Assembly (NCBI GenBank): GCA_022822545.1
Contig: JAJEBE010000027.1
Location: forward strand, 1-64,000
DNA length: 64,000 nucleotides
Direction of reading: 5' to 3'
From: Anaerolineae bacterium
Lineage (GTDB): Bacteria; Chloroflexota; Anaerolineae; Aggregatilineales; Phototrophicaceae
The position numbers and the translations under genes were made by a program. Positions 52,235-60,132 of this stretch are shown piece by piece (the stretch's first letter is position 1; each line of letters starts with the position of its first letter). The notes beneath the pieces are model-generated. The model was not told where the DNA came from. It did not search any database and saw only the letters and a program-made list of their open reading frames with translations.

Positions 52235-52338
52235 TGGGAGCGCTCCATCAGTGTGTCCGCTGCGATGAGAGCTTGGATTGCCCGATATGAAGAAAGACTA
52301 ATGGTCAGCCTGTTTCAAGAATTTGAGAGCGCTCTCAA
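52235..52338. promoter_or_regulatory. Operator sites in the LacI gene leader
   Basis: Perfect 16-bp palindrome TTGAGAGCGCTCTCAA at 52323-52338 and a half-degenerate GGAGCGCTCC at 52237-52246. The first has the central CG of classical LacI/GalR operators and shares TTGA(A/G)A half-sites with the pair at 51091-51136. Confidence 0.7.
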
Positions 52339-52437
52339 TATCTATGAACAGTATAACCAGTGTTCGCGCGGCTGTCAACAGGCAAATGGAGCGGAGAGAG
52401 TGGCGACTATCGAAGGGTTGCGCTGCTTGCCGAGTTT

Positions 52438-52545
52438 CACACAAAATAATGAACTCGCAACACAGTGGATATGCGGGCACGAGCTATTAGCTCGCCCGTC
52501 GATGTCGTGGTATACACGGGCGACCGGTCAAGTCGCCCTAGGCTG
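52438..52545. repeat. Family A repeat upstream of the LacI gene and downstream of GH3
   Basis: Starts with TCACACAAAATAATGAACTC, shared with 15025-15044, then two stems: GGGCACGAGCTATTAGCTCG plus CCC, and GGGCGACCGGTCAAGTCGCC. It ends about 15 bp past the GH3 stop at 52560. Together with the operators it accounts for most of the 52217-52559 gap. Confidence 0.72.
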
Positions 52546-52559
52546 CAAGCGCCGTTATT

Positions 52560-54311
52560 CTAATACGTCAAGCCAAAACCATACTCAAAGAGCGGATCGG
52601 CCGAGTCTTGCGGGACATCGGGGCGCTGGGCGCGGACCGTCGCCATCGTCGATGGCAATTCGAATGGCAGCTTGGCGCCGGGCTTGAAGCGGCCAAAGAT
52701 GATATCGAGCGCGGCCGCGTCGCTGGCGCCGAAGTTGGCGACCAAGCCGGCGCTGGCTTCGGCAATCTCGGGAATGACGGCGGCCCGCTCAAGGTAAATA
52801 TCAACGATGGTCGGCGTTTGCGCCATGATCGAGAGTATGCGGCTGAGCTCCGGTTCCTTGAAGTCGAGATCGCCTTGATGAAAGAAGTTCTCCAAAAAGG
52901 TGCTCGAGCGCGGCTCAAAGGGCGTACTCAAGCGCAGGATGGCGAAATCGGCGTCGGCGGGGTCATCGACGATATCGCCGTATTGCGTGGCGATTTCCGG
53001 CTTGATGTTCTCGATGTAGATTTTCGGTCTGCCTTTGAGCGGCATCCCCCCGTCATTCTTGAGCAGGACGATGGACTTGCGTTGGGCGAGGTCGCCGGCG
53101 GCGCGGAAGGCGGGGTTGCCGGCGATGTTGGCCGCGGCGGTCTCGTCGACATAACGATTTTCGAACAGGCCGAGGCGGAATTTGTCGCGCAGCAAACGAC
53201 GTACGCTGATATCGAGGCGCGCCTCGCTAACTTGACCAGCCCGCGCCAAGTCGACGAGCGCCTCGGGGCAGGCTTCGCCGCCGAATTGGTCAATGCCGGC
53301 ACCCAGCGACTTGATGATGCGCTCGCCCAGGCTGAGATGCTCAACGCCCCAGGCGCGCGCGGGGAAGGGGGTGCCGGCCAGTTCGGCATCGCTGAGCGTG
53401 CCCCAATCGGTGCAGACGACGCCGTCAAAGCCGTACTTCTCGCGCAGCAGTCCGGTGATGATGCCCTTGTTGAAGGCGAAGCCGACCTCTTCGTGCTCCG
53501 TGCCAACGGGCATACTGTAGTACGGCATGATCATGGCGGTGCCGGCTTCGAAGGCGGCTTCAAAGGGCAGCAGGTGATACTCGAAGTTGTCACCCGGGTA
53601 GACCTGCTCGCGCCCGTATTCGAAATGTGAATCTTCGCCGTCTTTTTGCGGTCCGCCGCCGGGGAAATGCTTGGTCATGCAAGCGACGCTCTCGGCGCCA
53701 ATTTTCGCCCCCTGGAAGCCGCGGATGTAAGCCGCGGTCAATTTTGCGGCCAGTTGGTTGTCCTCGCCGAAGGTGTGATTGATCCGCGCCCAGCGCGGCT
53801 CGGTGGCCAGGTCGACCATCGGATGCAGGGCGGCGCGCAAGCCGACGGCGATGTATTCCTGGCGGGCGATATCGGCGAAGTCTTCGACCAGGCTGGCATC
53901 GCGGGCGGCGGCCAGGCCGGGCGGCTCGGGCCATTGTGAGAAGGCGGCGGTGGCCATGAAGGCGCCGGGATTGTCGTCAAAGCCGTGGCGCGGATCGGTG
54001 GAAAGCGTAATGGGTATGCCCAGCCCGCGCGATTCGGCGATCTTTTGCAACTGGTTGACCCAAGCGGCTATGTGTTCGGCGCCGGCCGAGCCGACGAGGT
54101 TGAAATGGGTCATGTTCTTTTCCAGCATATCGCCTAGCGACGGCCAGCCGAAGGCGCTGGCAGCGAGGTTGAATTCGCCATCGGGCGCGACCATCACCAT
54201 CGTGTGGAACATCATGCCGGCTTTCTCTTCTAGCGACATGCGAGAAAGCAAGTCTTCCACCCGCTCGTCGATCGGTCGGCCGGGATCTTGGTAGGGCAGG
54301 TGGTCGGTCAT
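52560..54311 (-). CDS. Glycoside hydrolase family 3 (beta-glucosidase type)
   Basis: 583 residues, cytoplasmic by absence of a signal peptide. Layout: (beta/alpha)8 domain with DERVEDLLSRMSLEEKAGMMF, PITLSTDPRHGFDDNPG near residue 103, ACMTKHFPGGGPQKDGEDSHFEYGRE near 205, and the nucleophile FDGVVCTDWGTLSD near 305; then the second alpha/beta domain with AQRKSIVLLKNDGGMPL and NFGASDAAALDIIFG. The C-terminal Fn3-like domain of larger GH3 enzymes is missing, and the chain ends PLFEYGFGLTY. It should release glucose from imported beta-glucan oligosaccharides made by the GH16 enzyme. Follows the SDR gene by 43 bp on the same strand. Confidence 0.93.
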   Translation of the reverse strand: MTDHLPYQDPGRPIDERVEDLLSRMSLEEKAGMMFHTMVMVAPDGEFNLAASAFGWPSLGDMLEKNMTHFNLVGSAGAEHIAAWVNQLQKIAESRGLGIPITLSTDPRHGFDDNPGAFMATAAFSQWPEPPGLAAARDASLVEDFADIARQEYIAVGLRAALHPMVDLATEPRWARINHTFGEDNQLAAKLTAAYIRGFQGAKIGAESVACMTKHFPGGGPQKDGEDSHFEYGREQVYPGDNFEYHLLPFEAAFEAGTAMIMPYYSMPVGTEHEEVGFAFNKGIITGLLREKYGFDGVVCTDWGTLSDAELAGTPFPARAWGVEHLSLGERIIKSLGAGIDQFGGEACPEALVDLARAGQVSEARLDISVRRLLRDKFRLGLFENRYVDETAAANIAGNPAFRAAGDLAQRKSIVLLKNDGGMPLKGRPKIYIENIKPEIATQYGDIVDDPADADFAILRLSTPFEPRSSTFLENFFHQGDLDFKEPELSRILSIMAQTPTIVDIYLERAAVIPEIAEASAGLVANFGASDAAALDIIFGRFKPGAKLPFELPSTMATVRAQRPDVPQDSADPLFEYGFGLTY

Positions 54312-54353
54312 TTGTCTAGTCCTCGATTGAGATGCAAGTAACGCAGCAAGCGC

Positions 54354-55136
54354 CTATATCGAGCGCGCGGCGCCGCCATCGACGCGCAGAGTGGCGCCGG
54401 TGATGTAACTCGCAGCCGGCGAAAGCAGGAAGGCCCCCGCCGCGCCGAAGTCGTCGATCGTGCCGTAGCGCCCGAGCGGAATGCCCGCCAGGCTGCGCTC
54501 CCGCACTTCTTCAATGCTGATGCCCAGCTTCTGCGAGGAGACGGCGTCGAGCTGGGCGACGCGGTCGGTATCGATCCGGCCCGGCACCAGATTGTTGACG
54601 CGGATGCCATCCCCCGCCAACTCATCGGCCAGCGTCTTGACCAAGCCGGCCACGCCAGCGCGCATCACGGTGGATAGCGCCAGCCGCGGGATCGGCTCGC
54701 GGACGGAACCGGAGGTCACCGTGAGGATGGAACCACCGTCTTTCATGTGCGGGATGCTCAGGCGAATCATGCGGGCGCTGCTGAGCAGGGTCAGCTCGAA
54801 AGCGGCCTGCCAATCGGCGTCGTCCAGTTCCTTGACGGTCTTGGCGGGTGGACCGCCGGCGTTGACAAGCAGGCAATCGACCACCCCCCAGGCGGCGACG
54901 GTCTTGTCGACCCAGGCCTGGATATCGCTAAGTTGGCGGACATCGCAGGCTGTCGCCAGGGTATCGACGCCATAGTCGTCAGCGAGCGTCTGCGCGGCGG
55001 CCGCGACATCGCCGGCGCTGCGGCTGCAGAGCGAGACCTTGGCGCCTTCGGCGGCGAGCGCTTTGGCGACGCCATAACCCAAACCTTTGCTTGAGGCCGC
55101 CACCAAGGCGACTTTGTCTTTCAATCCCAAATCCAT
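54354..55136 (-). CDS. SDR-family oxidoreductase lacking the classical Tyr-Lys pair
   Basis: 260 residues. Start ATG 55136 (GAGGGAAGAAACA upstream). NAD(P)-binding motif VALVAASSKGLGYGVAKALAAEG at the N-terminus, LLVNAGGPPAKTVKELDDADW near residue 85, and SGSVREPIPRLALSTVMRAGVAGLVKTLADELAG near 145. Where most SDRs have Tyr-x3-Lys, this one reads LSTVMRAG, so the Tyr is replaced and Arg stands near the Lys position. This LS-x3-RAG form is a known atypical SDR subgroup often annotated as 3-oxoacyl-ACP reductase. Whether it is an active dehydrogenase is uncertain. Followed closely by GH3, perhaps one transcript. Confidence 0.85.
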   Translation of the reverse strand: MDLGLKDKVALVAASSKGLGYGVAKALAAEGAKVSLCSRSAGDVAAAAQTLADDYGVDTLATACDVRQLSDIQAWVDKTVAAWGVVDCLLVNAGGPPAKTVKELDDADWQAAFELTLLSSARMIRLSIPHMKDGGSILTVTSGSVREPIPRLALSTVMRAGVAGLVKTLADELAGDGIRVNNLVPGRIDTDRVAQLDAVSSQKLGISIEEVRERSLAGIPLGRYGTIDDFGAAGAFLLSPAASYITGATLRVDGGAARSI

Positions 55137-55339
55137 TGTTTCTTCCCTCTTGTGGCTATGCCGGAACAATGGCTGGGATTATAGCGCTTGCGACGCGATT
55201 GTTCAGCGGTCATTGCCAAGGCAATCGCATCAAAATCATTATGCGCCCTGTGCCCCGTAGAATTACGACAATGTACGAGCGGCGAGCCCGAGCCGCCCCC
55301 GCGCCATTCGACATAACATAAACGCAAACACAGTAAACT

Positions 55340-55380
55340 TCTCTGTGCCCTCAAATTAACTCTGTGAACTCGGTGGCAGA
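55340..55380. repeat. Family B repeat between SDR and histidine kinase genes
   Basis: TTCTCTGTGCCCTCAAATTA then ACTCTGTGAACTCGGTGGC, the complement-type form of CACAGAG. The rest of the 55137-55385 gap has no recognised element. Confidence 0.5.
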
Positions 55381-55385
55381 AACGC

Positions 55386-56639
55386 TTATTGCGGCAGGGT
55401 GAAACTGAAGGTCGTCCCGTGTGATTTGACGCTGTCCGCCCAGATGTTGCCGCCATGCGCTTCGATGAAACCGCGGGCGATCGCCAGGCCCAGGCCGGTG
55501 CCGCGCGCGCCATCGTCATCGCGAGCGCGCGATCCCTCGCCGCGGTAGAAGCTCTCGAAGAGACGCGGCAAGACATCTTCCGAGATGAAGGAACCGCTGT
55601 TGTGGATCTCGATGCGGACTTCGCCCTCGCCCCGCCAGGCGCTTAAGGTCACAGTGACGCCGGTATCGGCATATTTGATGGCGTTATCCACCAGGTTGGT
55701 CAAGACGCGCTGGATTTTGTCCGGCGCCATGGTGATCATATCGACATCGTCGGCGACCTCGCCGACCAGCGTGACGCCATGTTGCTTCGCCTTCGCTTCC
55801 ATGCTGCCGAGCGTATCGGAGATCAAATCGCGAATTGACGCTTGCTGCAAGTCCAGCTTGAGATGCCCCACATCCAGTTGCGCCAGCTCGAATAGGTCGT
55901 CGATCAAGCGACTGAGATGCTCGATTTCGGCGCGGCTGTTATCGAGATAGCGTCCCACCGTCTCCTCATCATCGACGACGCCATCGAGGATCGCCTCGAT
56001 CATGACTCGCAATGACGTCAGCGGGGTGCGCAGGTCATGAGAGACCCAGGCGGTCAGATCGCGGCGGGTCTGCTCCAGTTGACGCTTCTGCTCTTCGACC
56101 TCTTGCAGGTTGCCCGCCATGTTATTGAAGGTATCAGCCAGTTGGGCGATCTCGTCATTGCCGGAGATTTTGAGGCGGACGGTGAAATCGCGGCGGGCGA
56201 GGGATTGGGTGGCCTCATGCAATTTGCTCAGGCGGTCGGTCATAGTCTTGGAGGCGAAGAAGCCGATGGTCAGCGCCGATAAGCCGGCGAAGACCAATAA
56301 GACCGAGGTGAGGCTGAGGTAGTGATTTTCGATGAAAGTGAAGCGGGCGATCACCCAGACATTCAGGAAGATCATCAGCACCAGCAAGGCGATGACCATC
56401 CAGACTGCCCAGCGCAAACTGCGAAACCACTCGAGGATGCCCAGGCGGTAAAACGTGAAGGACAGCAGGGATGTCATGACGCCGGTCATGGTCATGAAGG
56501 CGACCAACTGCTGCACCTCGCTGCCGGGCAAATCGAACATGATCAATTCGCTGAAGAGGGTGCCGGCGATAGGGATCACCAGCACCACCAGGAATATCAG
56601 GACGGGATTCCGCGATAGCTGCTGGTAGACGCGCGCCAT
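55386..56639 (-). CDS. Sensor histidine kinase (HAMP, HisKA, HATPase_c)
   Basis: 417 residues. Four hydrophobic segments in the first ~140 residues with short loops, so the sensor may be membrane-embedded. HAMP around 140-195 (DRLSKLHEATQSLARRDF...), dimerisation/phospho-acceptor SHDLRTPLTSLRVMIEAILDG near 210, N-box LVDNAIKYADTGV near 325, and G-box GTGLGLAIARGFIEAHGGNIWAD near 390. On signal it autophosphorylates at the histidine and passes phosphate to the regulator encoded 14 bp upstream. Stimulus unknown. Confidence 0.93.
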   Translation of the reverse strand: MARVYQQLSRNPVLIFLVVLVIPIAGTLFSELIMFDLPGSEVQQLVAFMTMTGVMTSLLSFTFYRLGILEWFRSLRWAVWMVIALLVLMIFLNVWVIARFTFIENHYLSLTSVLLVFAGLSALTIGFFASKTMTDRLSKLHEATQSLARRDFTVRLKISGNDEIAQLADTFNNMAGNLQEVEEQKRQLEQTRRDLTAWVSHDLRTPLTSLRVMIEAILDGVVDDEETVGRYLDNSRAEIEHLSRLIDDLFELAQLDVGHLKLDLQQASIRDLISDTLGSMEAKAKQHGVTLVGEVADDVDMITMAPDKIQRVLTNLVDNAIKYADTGVTVTLSAWRGEGEVRIEIHNSGSFISEDVLPRLFESFYRGEGSRARDDDGARGTGLGLAIARGFIEAHGGNIWADSVKSHGTTFSFTLPQ

Positions 56640-56653
56640 AATACTTGCTCTCT

Positions 56654-57382
56654 CTAATTTTCGGCCGGCGCTTCGAATTTGTAGCCGACGCCCCAGACCG
56701 TCTGCACATAGATCGGCTTGCTCGGGTTCGGCTCAAGCTTTTCCCGCAGGCGCCGCACATGCACGGTCACGGTGCTCTCATCGCCGTAGAATTCGTAGCC
56801 CCAAACGTTGTTGAGCAATTGCTCCCGCTTGAAGACCTGCCGCGGATGCCGCAGGAGGAACCAGAGCAGGTCAAATTCCTTGGCTGTCAACGAGACCGCT
56901 TTGCCGTTGACGCTGACTGAGCGGCTGCGCGGATCGACCAACAGGCCGGCGTATTCCAGCGGTTGCTCGCTTTCGTTTTCCGGCGGGGACGCGCGCCGCA
57001 GGACCGTCTTCACCCGCGCCACCAACTCGCGCGGACTGAATGGTTTGGTCACATAATCATCGGCGCCGAGCTCCAGGCCGGCCACGCGATCGACTTCGTT
57101 GCTGCGCGCGGTCAGCAGGATGATCGGGATATCGCCATCGGCGCGCAAGGGATTGTGCTCCGATGCGCCCCTCAAGCGCCGCGTGATGGAGAAACCGTCA
57201 ACCCCCGGCAGCATGATATCCAGGACGATCAGATCGGGTGGACCCTCCTGCAGAATGGAGAGGGCCTGCGGTCCAGTCTCGGCTTCAGTGACTTGGAAGC
57301 CTTCCAGTTCCAGATAACGGCGCACGACTTCGCGTATAGTCCGCTCATCATCGACCACCAGGATCTTGCGTTTCTTGGACAT
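56654..57382 (-). CDS. OmpR/PhoB-family response regulator
   Basis: 242 residues. Receiver domain: KILVVDDERTIREVVRRYLE (acidic pocket), LIVLDIMLPGVDG (phospho-acceptor Asp near 55), ILLTARSNEVDRVAGLELGADDYVTKPFSPRELVARV (conserved Thr and Lys). C-terminal winged helix: VSLTAKEFDLLWFLLRHPRQVFKREQLLNNVWGYEFYGDESTVTVHVRRLREKLEPNPSKPIYVQTVWGVGYKFEA. First gene of a two-gene operon with the kinase. An insert around residue 75 (RRLRGASEHNPLRADGDIP) is slightly longer than usual. Targets unknown. Confidence 0.95.
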   Translation of the reverse strand: MSKKRKILVVDDERTIREVVRRYLELEGFQVTEAETGPQALSILQEGPPDLIVLDIMLPGVDGFSITRRLRGASEHNPLRADGDIPIILLTARSNEVDRVAGLELGADDYVTKPFSPRELVARVKTVLRRASPPENESEQPLEYAGLLVDPRSRSVSVNGKAVSLTAKEFDLLWFLLRHPRQVFKREQLLNNVWGYEFYGDESTVTVHVRRLREKLEPNPSKPIYVQTVWGVGYKFEAPAEN

Positions 57383-57540
57383 ATCCGCCTGCCAGTTCCC
57401 CCAGCGCTTAATGCTCTGTATTCTAGCTTAATTTGTATTTCTATCCGAAATGTTACTTGGCTGTTATCCGCCCGGGCGGGGGAAACGAGCGGCATGCCCA
57501 CGATTTTCGCCGCGCCTCAAAATTGCCGCATTCAGCCCTT

Positions 57541-57567
57541 CCATTTCAGAACACCTGTGCTATAATA
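57541..57567 (+). promoter_or_regulatory. Extended -10 promoter inside duplicated element copy 2
   Basis: TGTGCTATAATAGCTC, identical to copy 1 over the whole -10 region, with TTTCAGAACACC conserved upstream. It reads toward the small ORF and the M20 peptidase gene. Confidence 0.6.
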
Positions 57568-57596
57568 GCTCCAATCCCAACCAACTGAGGGCCGCC

Positions 57597-58076
57597 ATGC
57601 CTAATACCGGAAACTTCTCAGACCGTGAAAAACGCCGCGCCATGGACCTCCTCAATATCCATGACGACTTCAACGCCTTCTGCCCGCTTGCAGGGTCAGC
57701 GTATCCGTCGCCGCTGGCGCAAAATGCGACTTTGTCCGAAAAAAGTTTTTCTTTGTCCGACAAACGGACAATGTCATATATAGCCCTAACACACATCAAC
57801 AATCTGATATCCTCGCGTTTACTCCCGACCCCTCCATTCATCCGCCAACAAATCCCAACGCCGCCCGTAAAGACTCCCATAACGCCAATAGCGACGAAAG
57901 TGGCGAATGCCATTGATATGACAACTTCGACCTTGCCATCCGAAAACCTCTGTGCCCTCAGTGTCTCTGTGGTGAATTCCCCCAGCCTGGAATTCGGGAT
58001 ATGTCCTCTATCCTTGAAATCCGCCACTCCCGGATATCTTCGTGGCGGAAAAACTGACGGCATTGCGTTAAGATGA
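57597..58076 (+). CDS. Small uncharacterised protein of the duplicated element (copy 2)
   Basis: 159 residues, not recognised. ATG 57597 with GAGG upstream. The first 27 residues (MPNTGNFSDREKRRAMDLL...) and the block QNATLSEKSFSLSDKRTMS align with the 93-residue copy-1 product. The C-terminal ~85 residues are Thr/Pro/Ser-rich and partly coded by a family B repeat (ENLCALSVSVVNS), so the true protein may be shorter or the ORF may be degenerate. It ends 35 bp before the M20 peptidase start. Confidence 0.35.
   Translation: MPNTGNFSDREKRRAMDLLNIHDDFNAFCPLAGSAYPSPLAQNATLSEKSFSLSDKRTMSYIALTHINNLISSRLLPTPPFIRQQIPTPPVKTPITPIATKVANAIDMTTSTLPSENLCALSVSVVNSPSLEFGICPLSLKSATPGYLRGGKTDGIALR
57732..57771. 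promoter_or_regulatory. Phased TTGTCCG array in element copy 2
   Basis: TTGTCCG at 57732 and 57753 and inverted CGGACAA at 57765: the same 21-bp phase and 5-nt loop as in copy 1. Confidence 0.5.
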
Positions 58077-58111
58077 TGGGCAAGACCAACACATAAGGCG
58101 GAGGCGAAAGC

Positions 58112-59491
58112 ATGACCGACACAATCCAGAGCGCAATCGATTACATGCAGGAGACGCGGGACCGGATGATGGAGGATTACAAGGCGCTGCTGCGCTTCCC
58201 TTCCATCAGCGCCGACCCGGCCTACGCCGATGATGTATGCGCCTGCGCCGACTGGATCGTGAGCCAGTTGGCTGCGATGGGCTTTGAAAACTGCGAAGCC
58301 ATCGCCACGGAAGGCTTGCCGGTGGTCTACGGCGAGTGGCTGAAGGCCGGCGCCGATAAGCCCACCATCCTCGTCTACGCCCACTACGATGTGCAGCCGG
58401 TTGATCCCCTGCCGCTTTGGAATTCGGAACCCTTCGAGGCTGTCATCCGCGACGGCAAGATCTTTGCCCGCGGCGCCAGCGACAATAAAGCCGGCGTCTG
58501 GGGCAATCTCAAGACATTCGAGGCGCTGCTGCGCGCCAACGGGACCTTGCCCGTCAATATCAAGATCATGTTTGAAGGCGAAGAGGAATCCGGCTCGCCC
58601 AGCATTGAAGCCTTCGTCGAGGCGAACAAAGAACGGCTGCGCGCGGATGTCCTGCTGAATTGCGATGGCGACTTCGCGCCGGCTGATCCGAAACTCTATT
58701 ACGGCGGGCGCGGCATGGTCACTGCCCAGGTTCGAGTCAGCGGGCCGGCAGCCGATATCCACTCCGGTCTCTACGGCGGTCTGGTGCAGAACCCGCTTCA
58801 TGTCGCCGGAGCGATCATTGGCTCCTTCCATGACGCGGCGGGACGGATTCAACTGCCGGGCTATTACGATGATGTGATGGAAGCTGCGCCGGCCGAAAAG
58901 GATCGCATTGAAGCGGGGTTCCAGGCGGACTCACTGTTGGAAGGCGCCGGTGTCGACTGCTTTTGGGGAGAATCGATCGCGCCTGCTTCCGAGCGCGCTA
59001 CTGTTTACCCTACGCTTGATATCGTCGGCATGTGGGGCGGTTACCAGGGACCCGGCATCAAAACGATAATCCCGGCCGAAGCCGGCTTCAAAATCACCAT
59101 GCGGCTGGCGCCGGATCAAGATCCCCGCGCCATCTCTCGGACGCTCAAGGATTACGTAGAAAGCTTCGCCACCGATACCGTTCAAGTAGAATGCAAGATT
59201 GGCGAAAACGCTTGGTACTTCCAGCTCGAGACGGAGGGACCTTGGCTGGAGGCGGTGCAATCGGCGATTGAAGAGACGGTGGGGCTGCGGGCGCAGCTTG
59301 TGCGGACGGGCGGCTCGATTCCCATCCTCGGCGTCTTCAACCGGCTGATCGGCTTGCCGATTACGGCTTTCGCCTTTGGCCATGGCGAGGGCATCCACTC
59401 GCCGAACGAATACCTGGAGATCGACACCTTCTTCACTTCGCTGGAGGCGGCGGCGCGCCTGTATCACAATTTGGGGGAAGTTGCTGGCTGA
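58112..59491 (+). CDS. M20-family dipeptidase/metallopeptidase
   Basis: 459 residues. Two-zinc aminoacylase/carnosinase-type peptidase. Visible: FPSISADPAYADDV, ILVYAHYDVQPVDPLPLW near residue 90 (first zinc histidine and Asp), GRGASDNKAGVWGNLKTFEAL near 128 (bridging Asp), MFEGEEESGSP near 157 (catalytic Glu-Glu), NCDGDFAP near 190, the lid-domain DIHSGLYGG near 218, and FGHGEGIHSPNEYLEIDTFF near the C-terminus (last histidine). GGAGG before the ATG at 58112. No signal, so it cleaves dipeptides or N-acyl amino acids in the cytoplasm. Its upstream region is the duplicated element. Confidence 0.93.
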   Translation: MTDTIQSAIDYMQETRDRMMEDYKALLRFPSISADPAYADDVCACADWIVSQLAAMGFENCEAIATEGLPVVYGEWLKAGADKPTILVYAHYDVQPVDPLPLWNSEPFEAVIRDGKIFARGASDNKAGVWGNLKTFEALLRANGTLPVNIKIMFEGEEESGSPSIEAFVEANKERLRADVLLNCDGDFAPADPKLYYGGRGMVTAQVRVSGPAADIHSGLYGGLVQNPLHVAGAIIGSFHDAAGRIQLPGYYDDVMEAAPAEKDRIEAGFQADSLLEGAGVDCFWGESIAPASERATVYPTLDIVGMWGGYQGPGIKTIIPAEAGFKITMRLAPDQDPRAISRTLKDYVESFATDTVQVECKIGENAWYFQLETEGPWLEAVQSAIEETVGLRAQLVRTGGSIPILGVFNRLIGLPITAFAFGHGEGIHSPNEYLEIDTFFTSLEAAARLYHNLGEVAG

Positions 59492-59855
59492 GTTGCGCGT
59501 TATGCGATAGACCGCGCTGGCGCCTGGCGCCCGTTTTTCTTATGTAGATCTGACGCTCTTCCGCGCTACGGAGACCTTTTTGCCGTGTTCTACGCTATGA
59601 ACGACAAAAAGGATTCTCTAATGACAAAGAAAGCGCAGATTTCACACAGTCGCCCGCTTGAACGAGACTTCGTATATCGTATGGCGGCGCCCTTTTCCTT
59701 TCTGGATATCTTTGCCTATCTCCGTCTTGGCGGATCGGCTGGGGCAAATGACACCATATCTCAACGTGAGGATCTGGAGTTCTTTGGCTATCGCAAATGG
59801 GGCGCCGCGCGTTCTCGGTCCGCGTGAATCGGAAGGCGCAAGCGGGACCGGTTCG
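59492..59855. other. Intergenic stretch without a supported gene
   Basis: About 360 bp between convergent genes. It contains GTCGCCCGCTTGAACGAG-like residue of a family A repeat near 59648. A short ORF (59585-59827, 80 codons) has no ribosome site and no recognisable features, so I do not call it. Confidence 0.5.
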
Positions 59856-60077
59856 CTAAATCAGCAAACCCAGCGCCACGAAGGCGATCCCCAGCAAGGC
59901 GAAGACCAGCGCCGAACGCTGCGTCTTGGCGTCCCAGGCTTCGGTGCGCTCAGGATTGTCCTTGCGCCAGCGCGGCTCCATTGAGTACAGCCGCCAGACG
60001 ATATCCCGCCGGAAGGCGCATAAAACAGCCAGCAGCCAGAAGGCCACTCCGCCCAGTATCAGTATGCCGTCACCCAT
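59856..60077 (-). CDS. Small two-helix membrane protein (DUF6199-like)
   Basis: 73 residues: helix 1 ILILGGVAFWLLAVLCAF, a basic/acidic loop with WRLYSMEPRWRKDNPERTEAWDAKTQRSA, and helix 2 LVFALLGIAFVALGLLI. The pattern of a WRL-x3-W loop with a D/E-P-T/S motif between two helices is seen in DUF6199-type proteins of unknown function. Only 55 bp after the dehydrogenase gene on the same strand. Start ATG 60077 without a strong ribosome site. Confidence 0.55.
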   Translation of the reverse strand: MGDGILILGGVAFWLLAVLCAFRRDIVWRLYSMEPRWRKDNPERTEAWDAKTQRSALVFALLGIAFVALGLLI

Positions 60078-60132
60078 TCGCGCTTCGCTTTCAGTTTCCT
60101 GCGCTCTATTCTGTATCCTCGGCGGTTAATTC

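Larger units (their letters stand above)
57480..58040 (+). repeat. Duplicated element, copy 2
   Basis: Aligns with 28355-28800 across the promoter, ribosome site, ORF start, TTGTCCG array, CTCCCGA/CCCCTCCATTCA block and the closing GGGATATGTCCTCTATCCTTGAAAT block. It carries about 140 extra bp (roughly 57850-57985) that include a family B repeat, and lacks a 19-bp segment of copy 1. It ends about 70 bp before the M20 peptidase gene. Confidence 0.8.

Noticed and set aside
59585-59827. 80-codon ORF in the gap after the M20 peptidase
   Set aside because: No ribosome site, no conserved features, and it reads through a repeat fragment.
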